This document shows positions 16,774-26,251 of a DNA stretch of 64,000 bases, piece by piece. Under the pieces are notes generated by a model. It saw only the letters and a list, made by a program, of their open reading frames with translations, made no database searches and was not told the DNA's origin. Each line of letters opens with the position of its first letter. Within the stretch, counting starts at the first letter, position 1. Source of the DNA: Citrifermentans bremense (lineage in GTDB: Bacteria > Desulfobacterota > Desulfuromonadia > Geobacterales > Geobacteraceae); NCBI RefSeq assembly GCF_014218275.1, contig NZ_AP023213.1:1652001-1716000 (forward strand), read 5' to 3'. A program made the translations under genes and the position numbers.

Positions 16774-17775
16774 TTAACCGGCTTGGTACAGTCGGGAGGT
16801 GTCCTGCACCATGCGGGTCAGTTCCTCGCGCAGATCGGGGGGGGAGATGAGTTCGGCGTGGGCGCCGTAGGAGAGGAGCCAGGAGAGGATCTCCATCTTC
16901 CCGCCGGCATGGAAGGTGAGGGAGAGGGAGCCGTCCCGCTCTTCCTTTACCTGCTGGGACGCGTGCCAGATCCGGTCCTTGATGGCGTGGGCGATGCCGG
17001 CGGAAAAACGTATCACCACGTCCATGGGAGGCTCGGCGACGATGCCGAAAGCGCCGCCCAAAGCCTCCCCGGGACGGAACCCTTCGGGGATCTCGAAGCG
17101 TTCCTGGCGCGGCTCGACCTTGACGATACGCTCGACGGCGAAGGTGCGCAGCGCCTGGCGCTGTTGCGCGTACCCCAGGAGGTAGATGCCACCTTTCTGG
17201 AACAGGAGGGTGTACGGGTCGACCAGGTACTCCACGGGCTCGGGGCGGTTGGGGGGGTGGTAGGTGATGACGATGCTCTGCTGGTACAAAAGGGCGTGGC
17301 GGATCAACTGCAGGGATTCGGCGCAGCGGCTGTAGTCCCTCTTCCCCTGCAATAGCGGCAGGGAGACCTCCGCTATCCGCTCCATGTGCGCGGCGAGCCG
17401 CGGCGGTAGGACCGAGTTCACCTTCCGGAAGACGCTCTGCATGTCCTCCAGGAAAGGGGTTCCCTTGAGCAGGTCGAGCTGGGAGCGGAGCAGGGAAAGG
17501 GTCATCAGCTCCTGCAGCGTGAAGCTGATGGGGGGGACGTCCTTGAAGCGGGTCAGGAAGCGGTAGACCTTCTCGCCGTCCTGCCAGTCGGAGATGAGCG
17601 GGTACCCCGCCTCCTGGATGGCGGCGAGGTCCCGATGTATGGTGCGCTTGTTGACGCCGGTCTCTTCGGCGAGTTCCGAAATCGAGATGCCGTGACGCGC
17701 CTCGATAAGGCGTATCACGTCATGCACTCTCCCTGCCTGGGAGTACTTCTTGGCGGGGCGTCCCTTGCCGGTCAC
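16774..17775 (-). CDS. DeoR/YafY-type HTH regulator with WYL domain
   Basis: A 333-residue transcription factor. An N-terminal helix-turn-helix contains ISELAEETGVNKRTIHRDL (about residues 30-48). The middle and C-terminal parts hold the WYL ligand-binding domain, including the QSIVITYHPPN strand, GGIYLLGYAQQ, and a WCX-like C-terminal end. WYL proteins often respond to nucleotides or nucleic acid damage. Its ATG overlaps the helicase stop by four bases (ATGA), so it is translated with the helicase upstream. A truncated paralogue lies at 7883-8035. Confidence 0.85.
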   Translation of the reverse strand: MTGKGRPAKKYSQAGRVHDVIRLIEARHGISISELAEETGVNKRTIHRDLAAIQEAGYPLISDWQDGEKVYRFLTRFKDVPPISFTLQELMTLSLLRSQLDLLKGTPFLEDMQSVFRKVNSVLPPRLAAHMERIAEVSLPLLQGKRDYSRCAESLQLIRHALLYQQSIVITYHPPNRPEPVEYLVDPYTLLFQKGGIYLLGYAQQRQALRTFAVERIVKVEPRQERFEIPEGFRPGEALGGAFGIVAEPPMDVVIRFSAGIAHAIKDRIWHASQQVKEERDGSLSLTFHAGGKMEILSWLLSYGAHAELISPPDLREELTRMVQDTSRLYQAG

Positions 17776-19223
17776 GGCTGATCGGGCTGGCTCGGCTGGT
17801 TGGATTGTGCACCCTCGGCACTCTGCTTCGGCTTGCGGCGGCGCGGCCTCTTGCGCTTCGCTGCCTCGGCTCCGGTTGCTTCTCCTGCCGTTGCGGCAGC
17901 CTCGGGCTTCTCGGCGGCAACCTTCTTCTCGCCTGCCGCGGGCTTGCTGCTCCCCGAAGCGGACCTGCTACGGCCTGCCGGTTTCCCCTTTTCGCCGGAC
18001 CTGCCCCTGTCGCCGGGCTTGCCCCCCTTGCCGTGAGGTTTCAACTCGGTGCGGGGGCGCGGCTTTGTCCTCTTGTAGTCGTGGACGAACATGTCGTCCT
18101 CGGCCCACTCGGTGGGGATCTTCTGCTTGATGAAGTCCTCGATGGGCTCGATGTAGAAGGCCCCGTCCTCGTCCGCAAACGAGATCGCCATCCCTTCGGC
18201 GCCGGCGCGGGCGGTCCTGCCGATGCGGTGCACGTAGTCCTCGCAGTCCTGGGGCAGGTCGTAGTTGATGACGTGCGAGACCCCCTCGATGTGGATGCCG
18301 CGGGAGGCGACGTCGGTGGCGATCATGATGGGGAGTGCCCCTTCCTTGAAGTCGGCCAGGATCTTCATCCGCTTTCTCTGCTCCACGTCTCCCGAGATAA
18401 CACGGCACGGAAACTCGTTTGCGTTCAGACGGTCCTGGAGGTATTCGGCTTCACGCTTCGTGTTCACGAAGATCATGGTCCGCTCCATTCCCATCTTTCT
18501 CAGCAGGCCCAAAAGCAGCGGGAACTTCTCCTTGCGCGAGACGTGATAGAGCACCTGCTCCACGCGCTCGGCGGTCATCTGCTCGGGGGTGACGGAGACC
18601 TTCTCCGGCATGTTCATGAACTCGTAGGCGAGCTCCATGACACGGGTGTTAAGCGTCGCGGAGAAGAGGAGGTTCTGCCTCTTGTCATAGGGGGGGAGCC
18701 TTCTCAGGATGAAGCGGAGGTCCGCGATGAACCCCATGTCGAACATGCGGTCCGCCTCGTCGATAACCAGCGCCTCGATGTCCTTCAGGGAATAGACCTT
18801 CTGTTTCAGGTAGTCGATGAGGCGCCCCGGGGTGCCGATGACGATGTCGGCGCCCGCCTTCAGCGCATCGCGCTGCTTCATGTAGTCGACGCCGCCGTAG
18901 ATCGCCTGGATGTTGAAGCCGGTGTATTTGCCGAGGGCCTGGGCGTCCTTTTCGATCTGGACCACCAGTTCACGGGTAGGGGCCAGGATGAGCGCCCTGG
19001 GATGGTGTTCGCCGCCGGTTTTTTTCTGGCTGAGGAGTTTCGTGAAGATGGAGATGAGGAAGGTGGCGGTCTTGCCGGTGCCGGTCTGTGCCTGCCCTGC
19101 GACGTCCTTCCCGGTGAGAGCCAGGGGAAGTGCCTTTTCCTGGATTGGTGTACATTGGGTGAAACCTGTTTCGTCGATCCCTTTTTGGACCTCCGCCGGT
19201 ATCTGCAGCTCGGTGAATTTCAT
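17772..19223 (-). CDS. DEAD-box RNA helicase (RhlB/RhlE type)
   Basis: A 483-residue ATP-dependent RNA helicase. The Q motif is FTQCTPIQ, motif I AQTGTGKT (45-52), Ib TPGR, motif II DEAD (155-158), motif III SAT (188-190), and motif VI HRIGRTARAG. Residues from about 375 on are a low-complexity tail rich in Lys, Arg, Pro, Gly and Ala, ending SNQPSQPDQP, probably for RNA binding. It would unwind RNA in ribosome assembly or decay. The start ATG at 19223 follows AAGGAAAG. A WYL regulator gene overlaps its end. Confidence 0.92.
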   Translation of the reverse strand: MKFTELQIPAEVQKGIDETGFTQCTPIQEKALPLALTGKDVAGQAQTGTGKTATFLISIFTKLLSQKKTGGEHHPRALILAPTRELVVQIEKDAQALGKYTGFNIQAIYGGVDYMKQRDALKAGADIVIGTPGRLIDYLKQKVYSLKDIEALVIDEADRMFDMGFIADLRFILRRLPPYDKRQNLLFSATLNTRVMELAYEFMNMPEKVSVTPEQMTAERVEQVLYHVSRKEKFPLLLGLLRKMGMERTMIFVNTKREAEYLQDRLNANEFPCRVISGDVEQRKRMKILADFKEGALPIMIATDVASRGIHIEGVSHVINYDLPQDCEDYVHRIGRTARAGAEGMAISFADEDGAFYIEPIEDFIKQKIPTEWAEDDMFVHDYKRTKPRPRTELKPHGKGGKPGDRGRSGEKGKPAGRSRSASGSSKPAAGEKKVAAEKPEAAATAGEATGAEAAKRKRPRRRKPKQSAEGAQSNQPSQPDQP

Positions 19224-19456
19224 GCTTGCTTTCCTTTTTTTGCCTTATTTCAACCGGATATAATTAACACGTCCGGGAGTAAATGGCAAGGAATGGGTGC
19301 CGTTACAGTGAATGCGGTCTGCGCGGCGGACAGATCTACGCTTTGGGCGCGCCGTGAGCCAGAGCGCCGGCCTTCGACTCAGTGCCGAAAAAATCCCCTT
19401 CACCGCAAGGCCTCGCTGTGCTATCTTCCCCCGCGACTAAAAAGCAAGAGGGGCAG

Positions 19457-20080
19457 ATGACGCAATCATTCATTCACATTGAATCACCCAATTACATCCG
19501 TCTGGAAGACCTGCCGAAGCCGCCCAACTGGGGTGCGGTTTTCGGCAACGACAACCCGCTCGCGCTCGAGATCGGCTGCGGCGTAGGCGATTTCATGCTG
19601 AAGACGGCGCTGGACCAGCCCGACACCAACTTCATCGCCATCGATTTCTACAACAAGGGTTGTTACAAGACCTGCCGCCGCATGGACCGGCACGAGGTCA
19701 AAAACGTGCGCGTTCTGCGCGACGAGGCGCGTCTTTTCGTCACCGACCGCATCCCGAAGGGGGGGCTGTCGGCCGTATATATCAACTGCCCCGATCCGTG
19801 GCCCAAGAAGCGGCACCGTAAGCGCCGCCTGGTGAACCGCGAGTTCGTCGAATTCATGATGGACTACATGCGTCCCGGCGCAGACTTCTATTTCGCCACC
19901 GACTTCGACGACTACGGCATCGACGTGGCGGAGATGCTCCCGAAGGTTTCCATGCTGGAAAACCAGTTCGGTTCCGACCTGTACCGGCACGAGTTTCCCG
20001 GATACCACCTCTCGAAGTACATGCGGAAATTCATGGCCGAGGGGAAAAAGATCTACTTCCTGCACTACAAGGTGAAGTAG
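19457..20080 (+). CDS. trmB: tRNA (guanine-N7)-methyltransferase TrmB
   Basis: A 207-residue enzyme that makes m7G46 in tRNA. The SAM loop is [10 protein letters not shown], the family motif [16 protein letters not shown] supplies tRNA and catalytic contacts, and the C-terminal block has FATDFDDYG. The ATG at 19457, preceded by AGAGGGG, matches the conserved N-terminus better than the upstream in-frame start. It stands alone between the divergent helicase gene and the toxin-antitoxin pair. Confidence 0.92.
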   Translation: MTQSFIHIESPNYIRLEDLPKPPNWGAVFGNDNPLALEIGCGVGDFMLKTALDQPDTNFIAIDFYNKGCYKTCRRMDRHEVKNVRVLRDEARLFVTDRIPKGGLSAVYINCPDPWPKKRHRKRRLVNREFVEFMMDYMRPGADFYFATDFDDYGIDVAEMLPKVSMLENQFGSDLYRHEFPGYHLSKYMRKFMAEGKKIYFLHYKVK

Positions 20081-20153
20081 AAGAGGGCGGGTAACGAAGT
20101 TGACGCGCATGCTTATGCGTGTTAGGTTCGATTGTCAAATGTGGGAGGCTTTT

Positions 20154-20399
20154 ATGCGACATGCACCTGCTAAAATCGCGCGCCGCCTTCCGGTCAACTT
20201 AACTGCCGACCGAAACCTGGTGCAACGCGTGAAAGAAGAGAACGGCAATCTATCCAAGCTCTTGGAAGAAGCAATGGTGGCGTTCCTCGCCAGAAAGGAA
20301 ATGGAACGCTGGAGGGACGACAACCGCCAATCGTTTGAGTCTTACAACCAAATGATCCAGGAACATGGCCTTTTCTCTGATGACATGGGATTGCTCTGA
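20154..20399 (+). CDS. ccdA: CcdA-type antitoxin
   Basis: An 81-residue protein; the ATG at 20154 is preceded by GGGAGG. The N-terminal half (KIARRLPVNLTADRNLVQRV) fits the ribbon-helix-helix DNA-binding domain of CcdA antitoxins. The C-terminal half, with RWRDDNRQSFESYNQM and EHGLFSDDMGLL, fits the toxin-neutralising tail. It ends one base before the CcdB start, the usual antitoxin-first layout, and would autorepress the pair through the ribbon-helix-helix domain. Confidence 0.85.
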   Translation: MRHAPAKIARRLPVNLTADRNLVQRVKEENGNLSKLLEEAMVAFLARKEMERWRDDNRQSFESYNQMIQEHGLFSDDMGLL

Positions 20400-20400
20400 A

Positions 20401-20706
20401 ATGGCGCAGTTCGATGTCTACAGGAATCCGAGCAAGACTAGTTGGAACCGTGCGCCATACCTAGTCGAGATCCAGGGTAATTACTGTGACATCATAACCA
20501 CTTGTGTCGTCATTCCATTAGTGATTGTGGGGCAATTCATTCCCGCCCCTGTGCTTAATCCAGTCATCGAAATTAACGGCAGCAAGTATCTCCTCTCTAC
20601 CGCAGAGATGACAGCAGTTTCCCGTTCGAGGTTGGGCAGGCCTGTCGGCTCTCTGAAGCGGCTGCATTCCGAGATCATCCAGGCGATCGATCGTTTGCTA
20701 CTCTGA
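20401..20706 (+). CDS. ccdB: CcdB-type toxin (gyrase poison)
   Basis: A 101-residue protein that opens MAQFDVYRNPSK and continues with PYLVEIQG, VVIPLV and the C-terminal block around RLGRPVGSL, the CcdB pattern. The family traps DNA gyrase GyrA complexes. The F-plasmid CcdB ends with W-G-I residues needed for toxicity; here the last residues are RLLL, so gyrase poisoning strength cannot be assumed. It begins directly after the antitoxin. The chromosomal site between trmB and the glutamate dehydrogenase gene suggests a horizontally gained module. Confidence 0.85.
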   Translation: MAQFDVYRNPSKTSWNRAPYLVEIQGNYCDIITTCVVIPLVIVGQFIPAPVLNPVIEINGSKYLLSTAEMTAVSRSRLGRPVGSLKRLHSEIIQAIDRLLL

Positions 20707-20720
20707 CCATCTCCATGCAG

Positions 20721-23681
20721 TTACTCGAACTGCCGCATCAGGTGCCCCTTAAGCGTTGCCTCCAGATCGGCTTCCTTGTCTCCCCGGTAAACCAGCGAAG
20801 AACCTATTTCCGCAGCGAGTATGGCGAAGAGGTACTTGGGCGGCAGGTTCTTCACCCTTTTGGCGTACTTCGGTTCCTCCCTCAGCATCCGCGGCAGGTG
20901 TGACAGTATTGCTCTGCGGTAGATGGGCTGCAGGCAAAGGTTGGGCCGGTTCTGGAAGAAGCTGTAGATAGTCGCGTACTCCTCGTTGATCTCGCCGCTC
21001 AAGGCGTCGGAGATCTCGGTGCACAGAAGCCCCGGCTGCTCGCGGCGCCTCTTCAGTATCAGTCTCGCCTCGTCCCCCGCCCGCTTTTCCAGTATCTCCA
21101 GTACGTCCCTCACGTAGCGCTCTTTCTCCGCCAGGAACTCCGATTCGGAGAGGAGCAGGTTGGCGATGATCTCGTAAGAGGAAGAGATGACGCCGCACTT
21201 GTTGGCCGAGGCGTCGCGCATGATGATGACCCCTTTTTTCTGCAACTGGACGCGCGCCTCTGGGGTGATGAAGGAGTTCGCCCCCTCCACGATGGCCGCG
21301 GTCGACGGGGCGCCCCCCGGTAGCAGGTAGTTCTGCCAGTTGTCCTTGTCGATGGTTTCGGGCCTTCCTCCCGCCGGGATGAAGAGGTCCGCCTTCACGG
21401 TGAAGAGGAGGCTTTCGTACCACTTGGAGAACTCGTCGGTGGAGATCCACTCCTCGCGCACCCCGTCGCCGGTGCGGGTCACCTTCCTGAAAACCTCGCG
21501 CAGGCCGTCCCTGCGGCTGCCGCTCCTGTAGAGCATGAAGCCGCCGGGATGCAGCTTCAGCGGGTCGAAGCCGTCCAGGTCCTGCCGCAGCACGATGCGC
21601 CGCAGTTCCTCATGGTCGGCCCCTTCCGGGTCGCAAAGCGCGGCGGTGCCGTCCAGGATCAGCTTGATGGCTGCCTTGGGAGCACGGTTCAACAGGATGC
21701 GCATGGCGTTGCCCGCCACGTCGCCGTTGGGGCCGCCGGTGAATTTCACGCTGAAGGGGTCGCGGTAGATGTCGATCCCGAGTTCGGCCATGGTGATCTC
21801 GGCGAACTTGATCACCCCGGTGGATGTGACGCCGTACTCCTTGTGGTTGATGCCGACCTCCTTGCTGGACATGATGCCGATCCCAAGGATGTAGCCGCGC
21901 CGCTTGGAGATGCGGGCGATGTTCTCGATCATGGAGTCGTGCATGTTCTCGTCCGGGCCGAGCTCTATCGGCTCGTCCTCGCGGTAGTAATCGACGACGG
22001 CCGGGTTTTTAGCCACGCCGTCGCTGGTGACGAAGACGTCGAGGAAGGCGTTGGTGACGCCGTGCTGCAGCTTGTAGAGGTGGCAGACCTCGAGTTCGCG
22101 CTCACCGCCGCGCTGCAGGTCGGCGGCGTTCAGGATCAGCACCAGTTTCGATCCACCCTCGTAGATGTCCTTGTTCTTCAGGTGCTGGGTGTGGGCGAGC
22201 ACGAAGTTCTCCCTGAAGATGGTGTTGGAGTTGGTGATGTAGTCGTCCATGTTGCGCGCGATGACGGTGCGCCAGCCGCCTCGGGCGATGTCGGAGAAGC
22301 CGATGTGATAGCCGAAACCGTAGCGGCTGAAGAAGAAGGTGACCCGGAATGGCTGCGCCTGGGGGAGATCCGAGGTGGACGCGGGCCCCAGCGCCTTCAG
22401 GTAGGCCGGGTCCAGCCTGAAGGCGAGCGCCTGCTTCTCCAGCACGAAAAAGTTGGTCTTCAACGTATGGGTGATGAAGATGAGGCAGCAGCGGTAGATG
22501 GAGCGCCGCATCTCGTCCAGGTAGCGGTGACCCGTGTTGTATCCCTCAACCGCCTCGACGGTTTCCTTAAGTACCGGCTCGTAGCGCGGGTCGCTTGCTG
22601 TGACTGCGGGGTCGAAGCGCGCGCGGAAGAGCTTCACCAGTTGCAGGGACATCTCCGGGTGCGAGTGGAAGGCGCTTTGCACGTCCTCCAGCCCGAAGCG
22701 GTCCGGCTGGTTGTGGGCGAGGTTCGTGTGGCAGAAGGCGATAAAGGCGTTGGTCAGGGACGCCTCCTCGCCGGACATGACGCCGGTGGTGACGAACTCG
22801 CGGTAGGTGTACCCCCTGGCGGAGAGGATCTGGGTGTTGTAAAGCTCCTTTTGCAGGCGGAAGAAAAGCTCGGACCCCGCCTCCAGGACGCCGCCGTGAC
22901 GCCGGTTCACCAGGAAGGTTCCCAGGAAATACGGGTGGACCCCCGTAGTGACGGTGAGGCAATAGGCCCGGTTCACCGCTAGTTCCAGCCGGTTGAACAC
23001 CTCCATGAGCTGCAGCAGGAACTCCTTTTGCGGCGGGTTCCCCACGGCGAAGTGGACCCTCGACACCTGCTGTACGCTGCTAGGCTCGACGTAGAGGTAG
23101 AGCCCGCCGCTTCGGCTCGCCTGCTGCTGCAACTGGAGCACCTGGGCCACGCGCAAGGGCGATGAGACCCTGACGTAGCTTTCGTTGTTGAGCCAGAGGA
23201 TGCGCAGCAACCGGTCGAACTCCTTCATGTCGAAGGTGGGATAGCTCCTTCTCAGCTCGGCCGAAACCTTGCGCGCGATGCCGGTCGGAACCTCGGCCTC
23301 CTTCCAGCCGAGCACCTCCTCGTTTTTCTTGCGGTCGAACTCGAAGCGCTCAATCTCCAGCTCCTCCTGCATCCCGGGGAGCGGAGCGTCGGAATGGGTG
23401 ATCATGGCGTACGAGATTTCTCGGTCCTGGAAATGGCGCAGCGAGTCGTAGAGCGAGCCCGGTGCGTTGACCCGTGCCATGATGATGGATTTGTCCCGGT
23501 CGGCAAGTATCAGGCGCCGGTTGTGTTGCAGCGTCCCCAGCCCCCTTTCCAAAATGACCAGCGCCTCTGGTTCATCGCGCATCGCACTGAAGAAGTACGG
23601 ACTGATCGACTCTTTCAGCCACTTCCTGTTCTCTGCAAGCTCAGCAGATGTTCCTTTTTTCACATCACCGGTGCCGCTCAT
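20721..23681 (-). CDS. Large NAD-dependent glutamate dehydrogenase (about 115 kDa class)
   Basis: A 986-residue protein, the size of the L-GDH115 group, shorter than the 180 kDa actinobacterial and proteobacterial form. It converts glutamate to 2-oxoglutarate and ammonia with NAD. Catalytic-core blocks visible are FSDIARGGWRTVIARN, EGGSKLVLILNAAD, GPDENMHD, SKEVGINHKEYGVTSTGV and GGPNGDVAGNAMRILLN. The first 350 or so residues are a long N-terminal regulatory region. The gene converges on ccdB with only 14 bases between stops. It would link amino acid catabolism to 2-oxoglutarate supply. Confidence 0.9.
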   Translation of the reverse strand: MSGTGDVKKGTSAELAENRKWLKESISPYFFSAMRDEPEALVILERGLGTLQHNRRLILADRDKSIIMARVNAPGSLYDSLRHFQDREISYAMITHSDAPLPGMQEELEIERFEFDRKKNEEVLGWKEAEVPTGIARKVSAELRRSYPTFDMKEFDRLLRILWLNNESYVRVSSPLRVAQVLQLQQQASRSGGLYLYVEPSSVQQVSRVHFAVGNPPQKEFLLQLMEVFNRLELAVNRAYCLTVTTGVHPYFLGTFLVNRRHGGVLEAGSELFFRLQKELYNTQILSARGYTYREFVTTGVMSGEEASLTNAFIAFCHTNLAHNQPDRFGLEDVQSAFHSHPEMSLQLVKLFRARFDPAVTASDPRYEPVLKETVEAVEGYNTGHRYLDEMRRSIYRCCLIFITHTLKTNFFVLEKQALAFRLDPAYLKALGPASTSDLPQAQPFRVTFFFSRYGFGYHIGFSDIARGGWRTVIARNMDDYITNSNTIFRENFVLAHTQHLKNKDIYEGGSKLVLILNAADLQRGGERELEVCHLYKLQHGVTNAFLDVFVTSDGVAKNPAVVDYYREDEPIELGPDENMHDSMIENIARISKRRGYILGIGIMSSKEVGINHKEYGVTSTGVIKFAEITMAELGIDIYRDPFSVKFTGGPNGDVAGNAMRILLNRAPKAAIKLILDGTAALCDPEGADHEELRRIVLRQDLDGFDPLKLHPGGFMLYRSGSRRDGLREVFRKVTRTGDGVREEWISTDEFSKWYESLLFTVKADLFIPAGGRPETIDKDNWQNYLLPGGAPSTAAIVEGANSFITPEARVQLQKKGVIIMRDASANKCGVISSSYEIIANLLLSESEFLAEKERYVRDVLEILEKRAGDEARLILKRRREQPGLLCTEISDALSGEINEEYATIYSFFQNRPNLCLQPIYRRAILSHLPRMLREEPKYAKRVKNLPPKYLFAILAAEIGSSLVYRGDKEADLEATLKGHLMRQFE

Positions 23682-23949
23682 GCTTAGTTCCCCTTATCTG
23701 TCACTGTTGTCCTTGCTGGTGCCAGTATATCGAACCTGAAAGTTTTTGCTCAATCGGCGGTGCTGCCACCGCAAATAAATCTTCCTGTCAGAAAAAACGA
23801 TGACGATGCTTACTGCTCGGCCATTTCAACAATTTCTTTAGTCGCGGCTTGCACAGATTCTGTCGACGGGCGGCATGGGAAACATGTTGAAAGAGCAGCT
23901 GGTACTGGGTATGATGCTGCGGTTGAGGAAACGGTATCAGGGAGGCCCA

Positions 23950-25146
23950 TTGTCCATCTATCTCACAGCCGAGGTCCCGGGGACCGGCGGCACCATCAAA
24001 GGAGTCCCGGAAGATTTCCTGGTCGAGGAGATCCCGGCCTACCTGCCGAGCGGGCAGGGGGAGCACTGCTACGCGGTCCTGGAGAAACGCGGCATCGCCA
24101 CGCTTGAGGCGCTGCGCCGTCTTTCCAAGGCGCTGGGCGTCCAGGAGCGCGATCTGGGGTACGCCGGGATGAAGGACGCAGTCGGCGTCACCCGCCAGAC
24201 CGTCTCCATACCGCGCGTGCCGCCAGAGAAGGTGCTGGCGCTCGAGATCCCCGGGATCAAGATCCTTTCCGCCCGTCTGCACGGCAACAAGCTGAGGCTC
24301 GGGCATCTAAAGGGAAACCGTTTCTCCATCAGGGTCCGCGACGTGGCCCAGGGCGCGCTCAAAAACGCGGAAGCGGTCTTGGAGATCCTGGCAAAGCGGG
24401 GGGTGCCTAACCGCTTCGGCGTCCAGCGCTACGGCGTCCAGGGAAACACCCACGAGATCGGCGCGGCCATGCTGCGCCGCGAGTTCAAGTCGGCGATGGA
24501 CAGGGTCATCGGCGACCCCGCTGCGGTGAGCGACGAGCGCTGGAGCCGGGCCATCGAGTCGTACCGGCGCGGAGATGTGGAGGAAAGCCTCTCTTTGTTT
24601 CCGGGGCACTTCCGGGTCGAGCGCGAAATGCTCACCCGGCTGGTTCAGCGCCCCGACGGCTTCGAAAGGGCCTTCAACTCGGTGCAGCCGCGCATGAAGA
24701 GGTTGTATCTCTCCGCCTTCCAGTCCTCCCTGTTCGACCTGGTGCTGGAAAAAAGGCTCGACACCCTGGATCAGGTGAGCGTAGGCGACATCGCCTTCAA
24801 ACACGAAAACGGCGCCTGTTTCCTGGTGCAGGACGAGGCATCTGAGGCGCAGCGCGCCGAAGCCTTCGAGATTTCCCCCACCGGCCCCATGTTCGGCTGC
24901 ACCATGATGGAGGCTCAAGGAGCTGAGGGAGAGCTGGAGCGGGAGGTGCTGGCAGCGCAGGAGTTGAGTCTGGAGAGCTTCAACCTCCCGGGAGGTTTGC
25001 GCATGGAGGGGGAGCGGCGTCCCTTGCGGGTGCCGATCGCAGGGGCTGAGGTGCGGCAGGACGGCGCCGACCTGTTGCTCGGCTTCTCTCTCCCGAGAGG
25101 CGCCTACGCCACTTGCGTGCTGAGCGAAATTACGAAGAGCGAGTAG
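23950..25146 (+). CDS. truD: tRNA pseudouridine(13) synthase TruD
   Basis: A 398-residue enzyme. GYAGMKDAVGVTRQ carries the catalytic Asp, and NRFGVQRYG is the second TruD motif. Family proteins begin close to the Y-L-T-A..PGTGG..K..PEDF.VEEIP block, which here starts at residue 4 of the TTG start at 23950. That TTG has GGGAGG eight bases upstream. In-frame ATGs at 23875 and further would add an N-terminal tail foreign to the family. The TTG is therefore preferred though not proven. Confidence 0.85.
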   Translation: MSIYLTAEVPGTGGTIKGVPEDFLVEEIPAYLPSGQGEHCYAVLEKRGIATLEALRRLSKALGVQERDLGYAGMKDAVGVTRQTVSIPRVPPEKVLALEIPGIKILSARLHGNKLRLGHLKGNRFSIRVRDVAQGALKNAEAVLEILAKRGVPNRFGVQRYGVQGNTHEIGAAMLRREFKSAMDRVIGDPAAVSDERWSRAIESYRRGDVEESLSLFPGHFRVEREMLTRLVQRPDGFERAFNSVQPRMKRLYLSAFQSSLFDLVLEKRLDTLDQVSVGDIAFKHENGACFLVQDEASEAQRAEAFEISPTGPMFGCTMMEAQGAEGELEREVLAAQELSLESFNLPGGLRMEGERRPLRVPIAGAEVRQDGADLLLGFSLPRGAYATCVLSEITKSE

Positions 25147-25205
25147 TTTGAGGGGCCCCTTACCACCGCCCCTCTCCCGAAGGGCGAGGGGAGAAAAGCC
25201 GATTT

Positions 25206-25243
25206 CCTTCACATCCCTCTCCTTCTGGGAAGGGATGTGAAGG
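25206..25243 (+). repeat. Perfect 13-bp inverted repeat between truD and ispE
   Basis: CCTTCACATCCCT (25206-25218) and AGGGATGTGAAGG (25231-25243) enclose CTCCTTCTGGGA. No T-run follows, so it is not a classic terminator. It belongs to the CCCTCTCC...GGGAGAGG style of intergenic palindromes; a related string lies at about 59764-59800. Confidence 0.6.
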
Positions 25244-25316
25244 CCAGGCCTGCGCGCCGTAGCGCTTCGGTCCGCGTAGGCAGGCGAGGGGGGCAAAATA
25301 TCGGAAGGAGATTGGC

Positions 25317-26159
25317 GTGAAAAAACTGCAACTGCTGGCGCCTGCCAAGGTTAACTACCGGCTGGACGTTTTGGGCAAGAGGCCCGACGGCTATCACGAG
25401 CTGCGCATGATCATGCAGAGGGTCGATCTTTGCGACGAGATAGAGATTGCCCTCGCCGACTCCCCCGGCGTCCGGGTCACCTGCGGCAGGAAAGGGGTCC
25501 CCGACGGGCCGGGGAATATCGCCTGGCGCGCCGCCGACGCCCTGCTGAAGCTTTCAGGCCGTGAAGTCGGCATCGAGATCTCCATCGCCAAGAAGATACC
25601 TGTAGGCGCTGGGCTTGGAGGCGGCAGCAGCGACGCCGCCACCGTCCTCATGGGAGTGAACGAGTTGCTCGGCTTGGGGCTCTCCGACGAACGGCTGATG
25701 GAGGTCGGCGTGAAACTCGGCGCCGACGTCCCGTTCTTCATCTTCAAAAAGCCCGCTCTGGCCGAGGGGATCGGCGACCGGCTCACCGCGCTGGAAGGGG
25801 TTCCCTCTCTCTGGGTGGTGCTGGTGAATCCCGGAATCCACGTTTCCACCGCCTGGGTCTACCAAAATTTAAGGTTGACAACGAGGGAGCCCGCCACTAT
25901 AATCCCGCGTTCATACAGCAGCCTCGACGAGGTCTGTGCGCTCCTTTCCAACGATCTGGAGCCGGTCACCTGCGGCAGGTTTCCGCTGGTGGGCGAACTG
26001 AAGGAAGTGCTCATTGCAGCAGGTGCCCGCGGGTCGCTGATGTCGGGAAGCGGTTCCACCGTATTCGGTCTTTTCGACAAGGAGAGCGTGGCACGCCAGG
26101 CGGCAGCTGAGATAGGCAAAGAGTATGGCTGGTTCGCAGCCGCAGTAAGGACCATCTAG
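25317..26159 (+). CDS. ispE: 4-diphosphocytidyl-2-C-methyl-D-erythritol kinase IspE
   Basis: A 280-residue GHMP kinase of the MEP isoprenoid pathway, phosphorylating CDP-methylerythritol. The N-terminus [24 protein letters not shown], the ATP loop [14 protein letters not shown] and the C-terminal [13 protein letters not shown] are diagnostic. GTG start at 25317 after GGAAGGAG. tRNA-Gln follows 12 bases after the stop. Other MEP genes in the window are dxr and the downstream prenyl transferase uppS. Confidence 0.95.
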   Translation: MKKLQLLAPAKVNYRLDVLGKRPDGYHELRMIMQRVDLCDEIEIALADSPGVRVTCGRKGVPDGPGNIAWRAADALLKLSGREVGIEISIAKKIPVGAGLGGGSSDAATVLMGVNELLGLGLSDERLMEVGVKLGADVPFFIFKKPALAEGIGDRLTALEGVPSLWVVLVNPGIHVSTAWVYQNLRLTTREPATIIPRSYSSLDEVCALLSNDLEPVTCGRFPLVGELKEVLIAAGARGSLMSGSGSTVFGLFDKESVARQAAAEIGKEYGWFAAAVRTI

Positions 26160-26171
26160 AAAACCAAATAT

Positions 26172-26246
26172 TGGGGCGTCGCCAAGCGGTAAGGCAACGG
26201 GTTTTGATCCCGTCATTCCCAGGTTCGATCCCTGGCGCCCCAGCCA
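26172..26246 (+). tRNA. tRNA-Gln (anticodon TTG)
   Basis: A 75-base cloverleaf. Acceptor stem TGGGGCG pairs with CGCCCCA, the anticodon stem ACGGG/CCCGT carries loop TTTTGAT, the T-loop is GGTTCGATCC, and the CCA end is encoded. The anticodon TTG reads CAA/CAG glutamine codons. It lies immediately after ispE. Confidence 0.96.
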
Positions 26247-26251
26247 ATAAT

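Noticed and set aside
17805-19460. Long plus-strand frame (about 550 codons) opposite the DEAD-box helicase
   Set aside because: It is the antisense shadow of a GC-rich gene with all helicase motifs; its translation has no recognisable domain.
21549-22982. Plus-strand frame of 477 codons inside the glutamate dehydrogenase gene
   Set aside because: Antisense shadow; no start signal and low-complexity Val/Gly/Asp/His composition typical of GC-rich complements.
25206-25243. Terminator after truD
   Set aside because: The hairpin is perfect but lacks a following T-run, so it is listed as a repeat.
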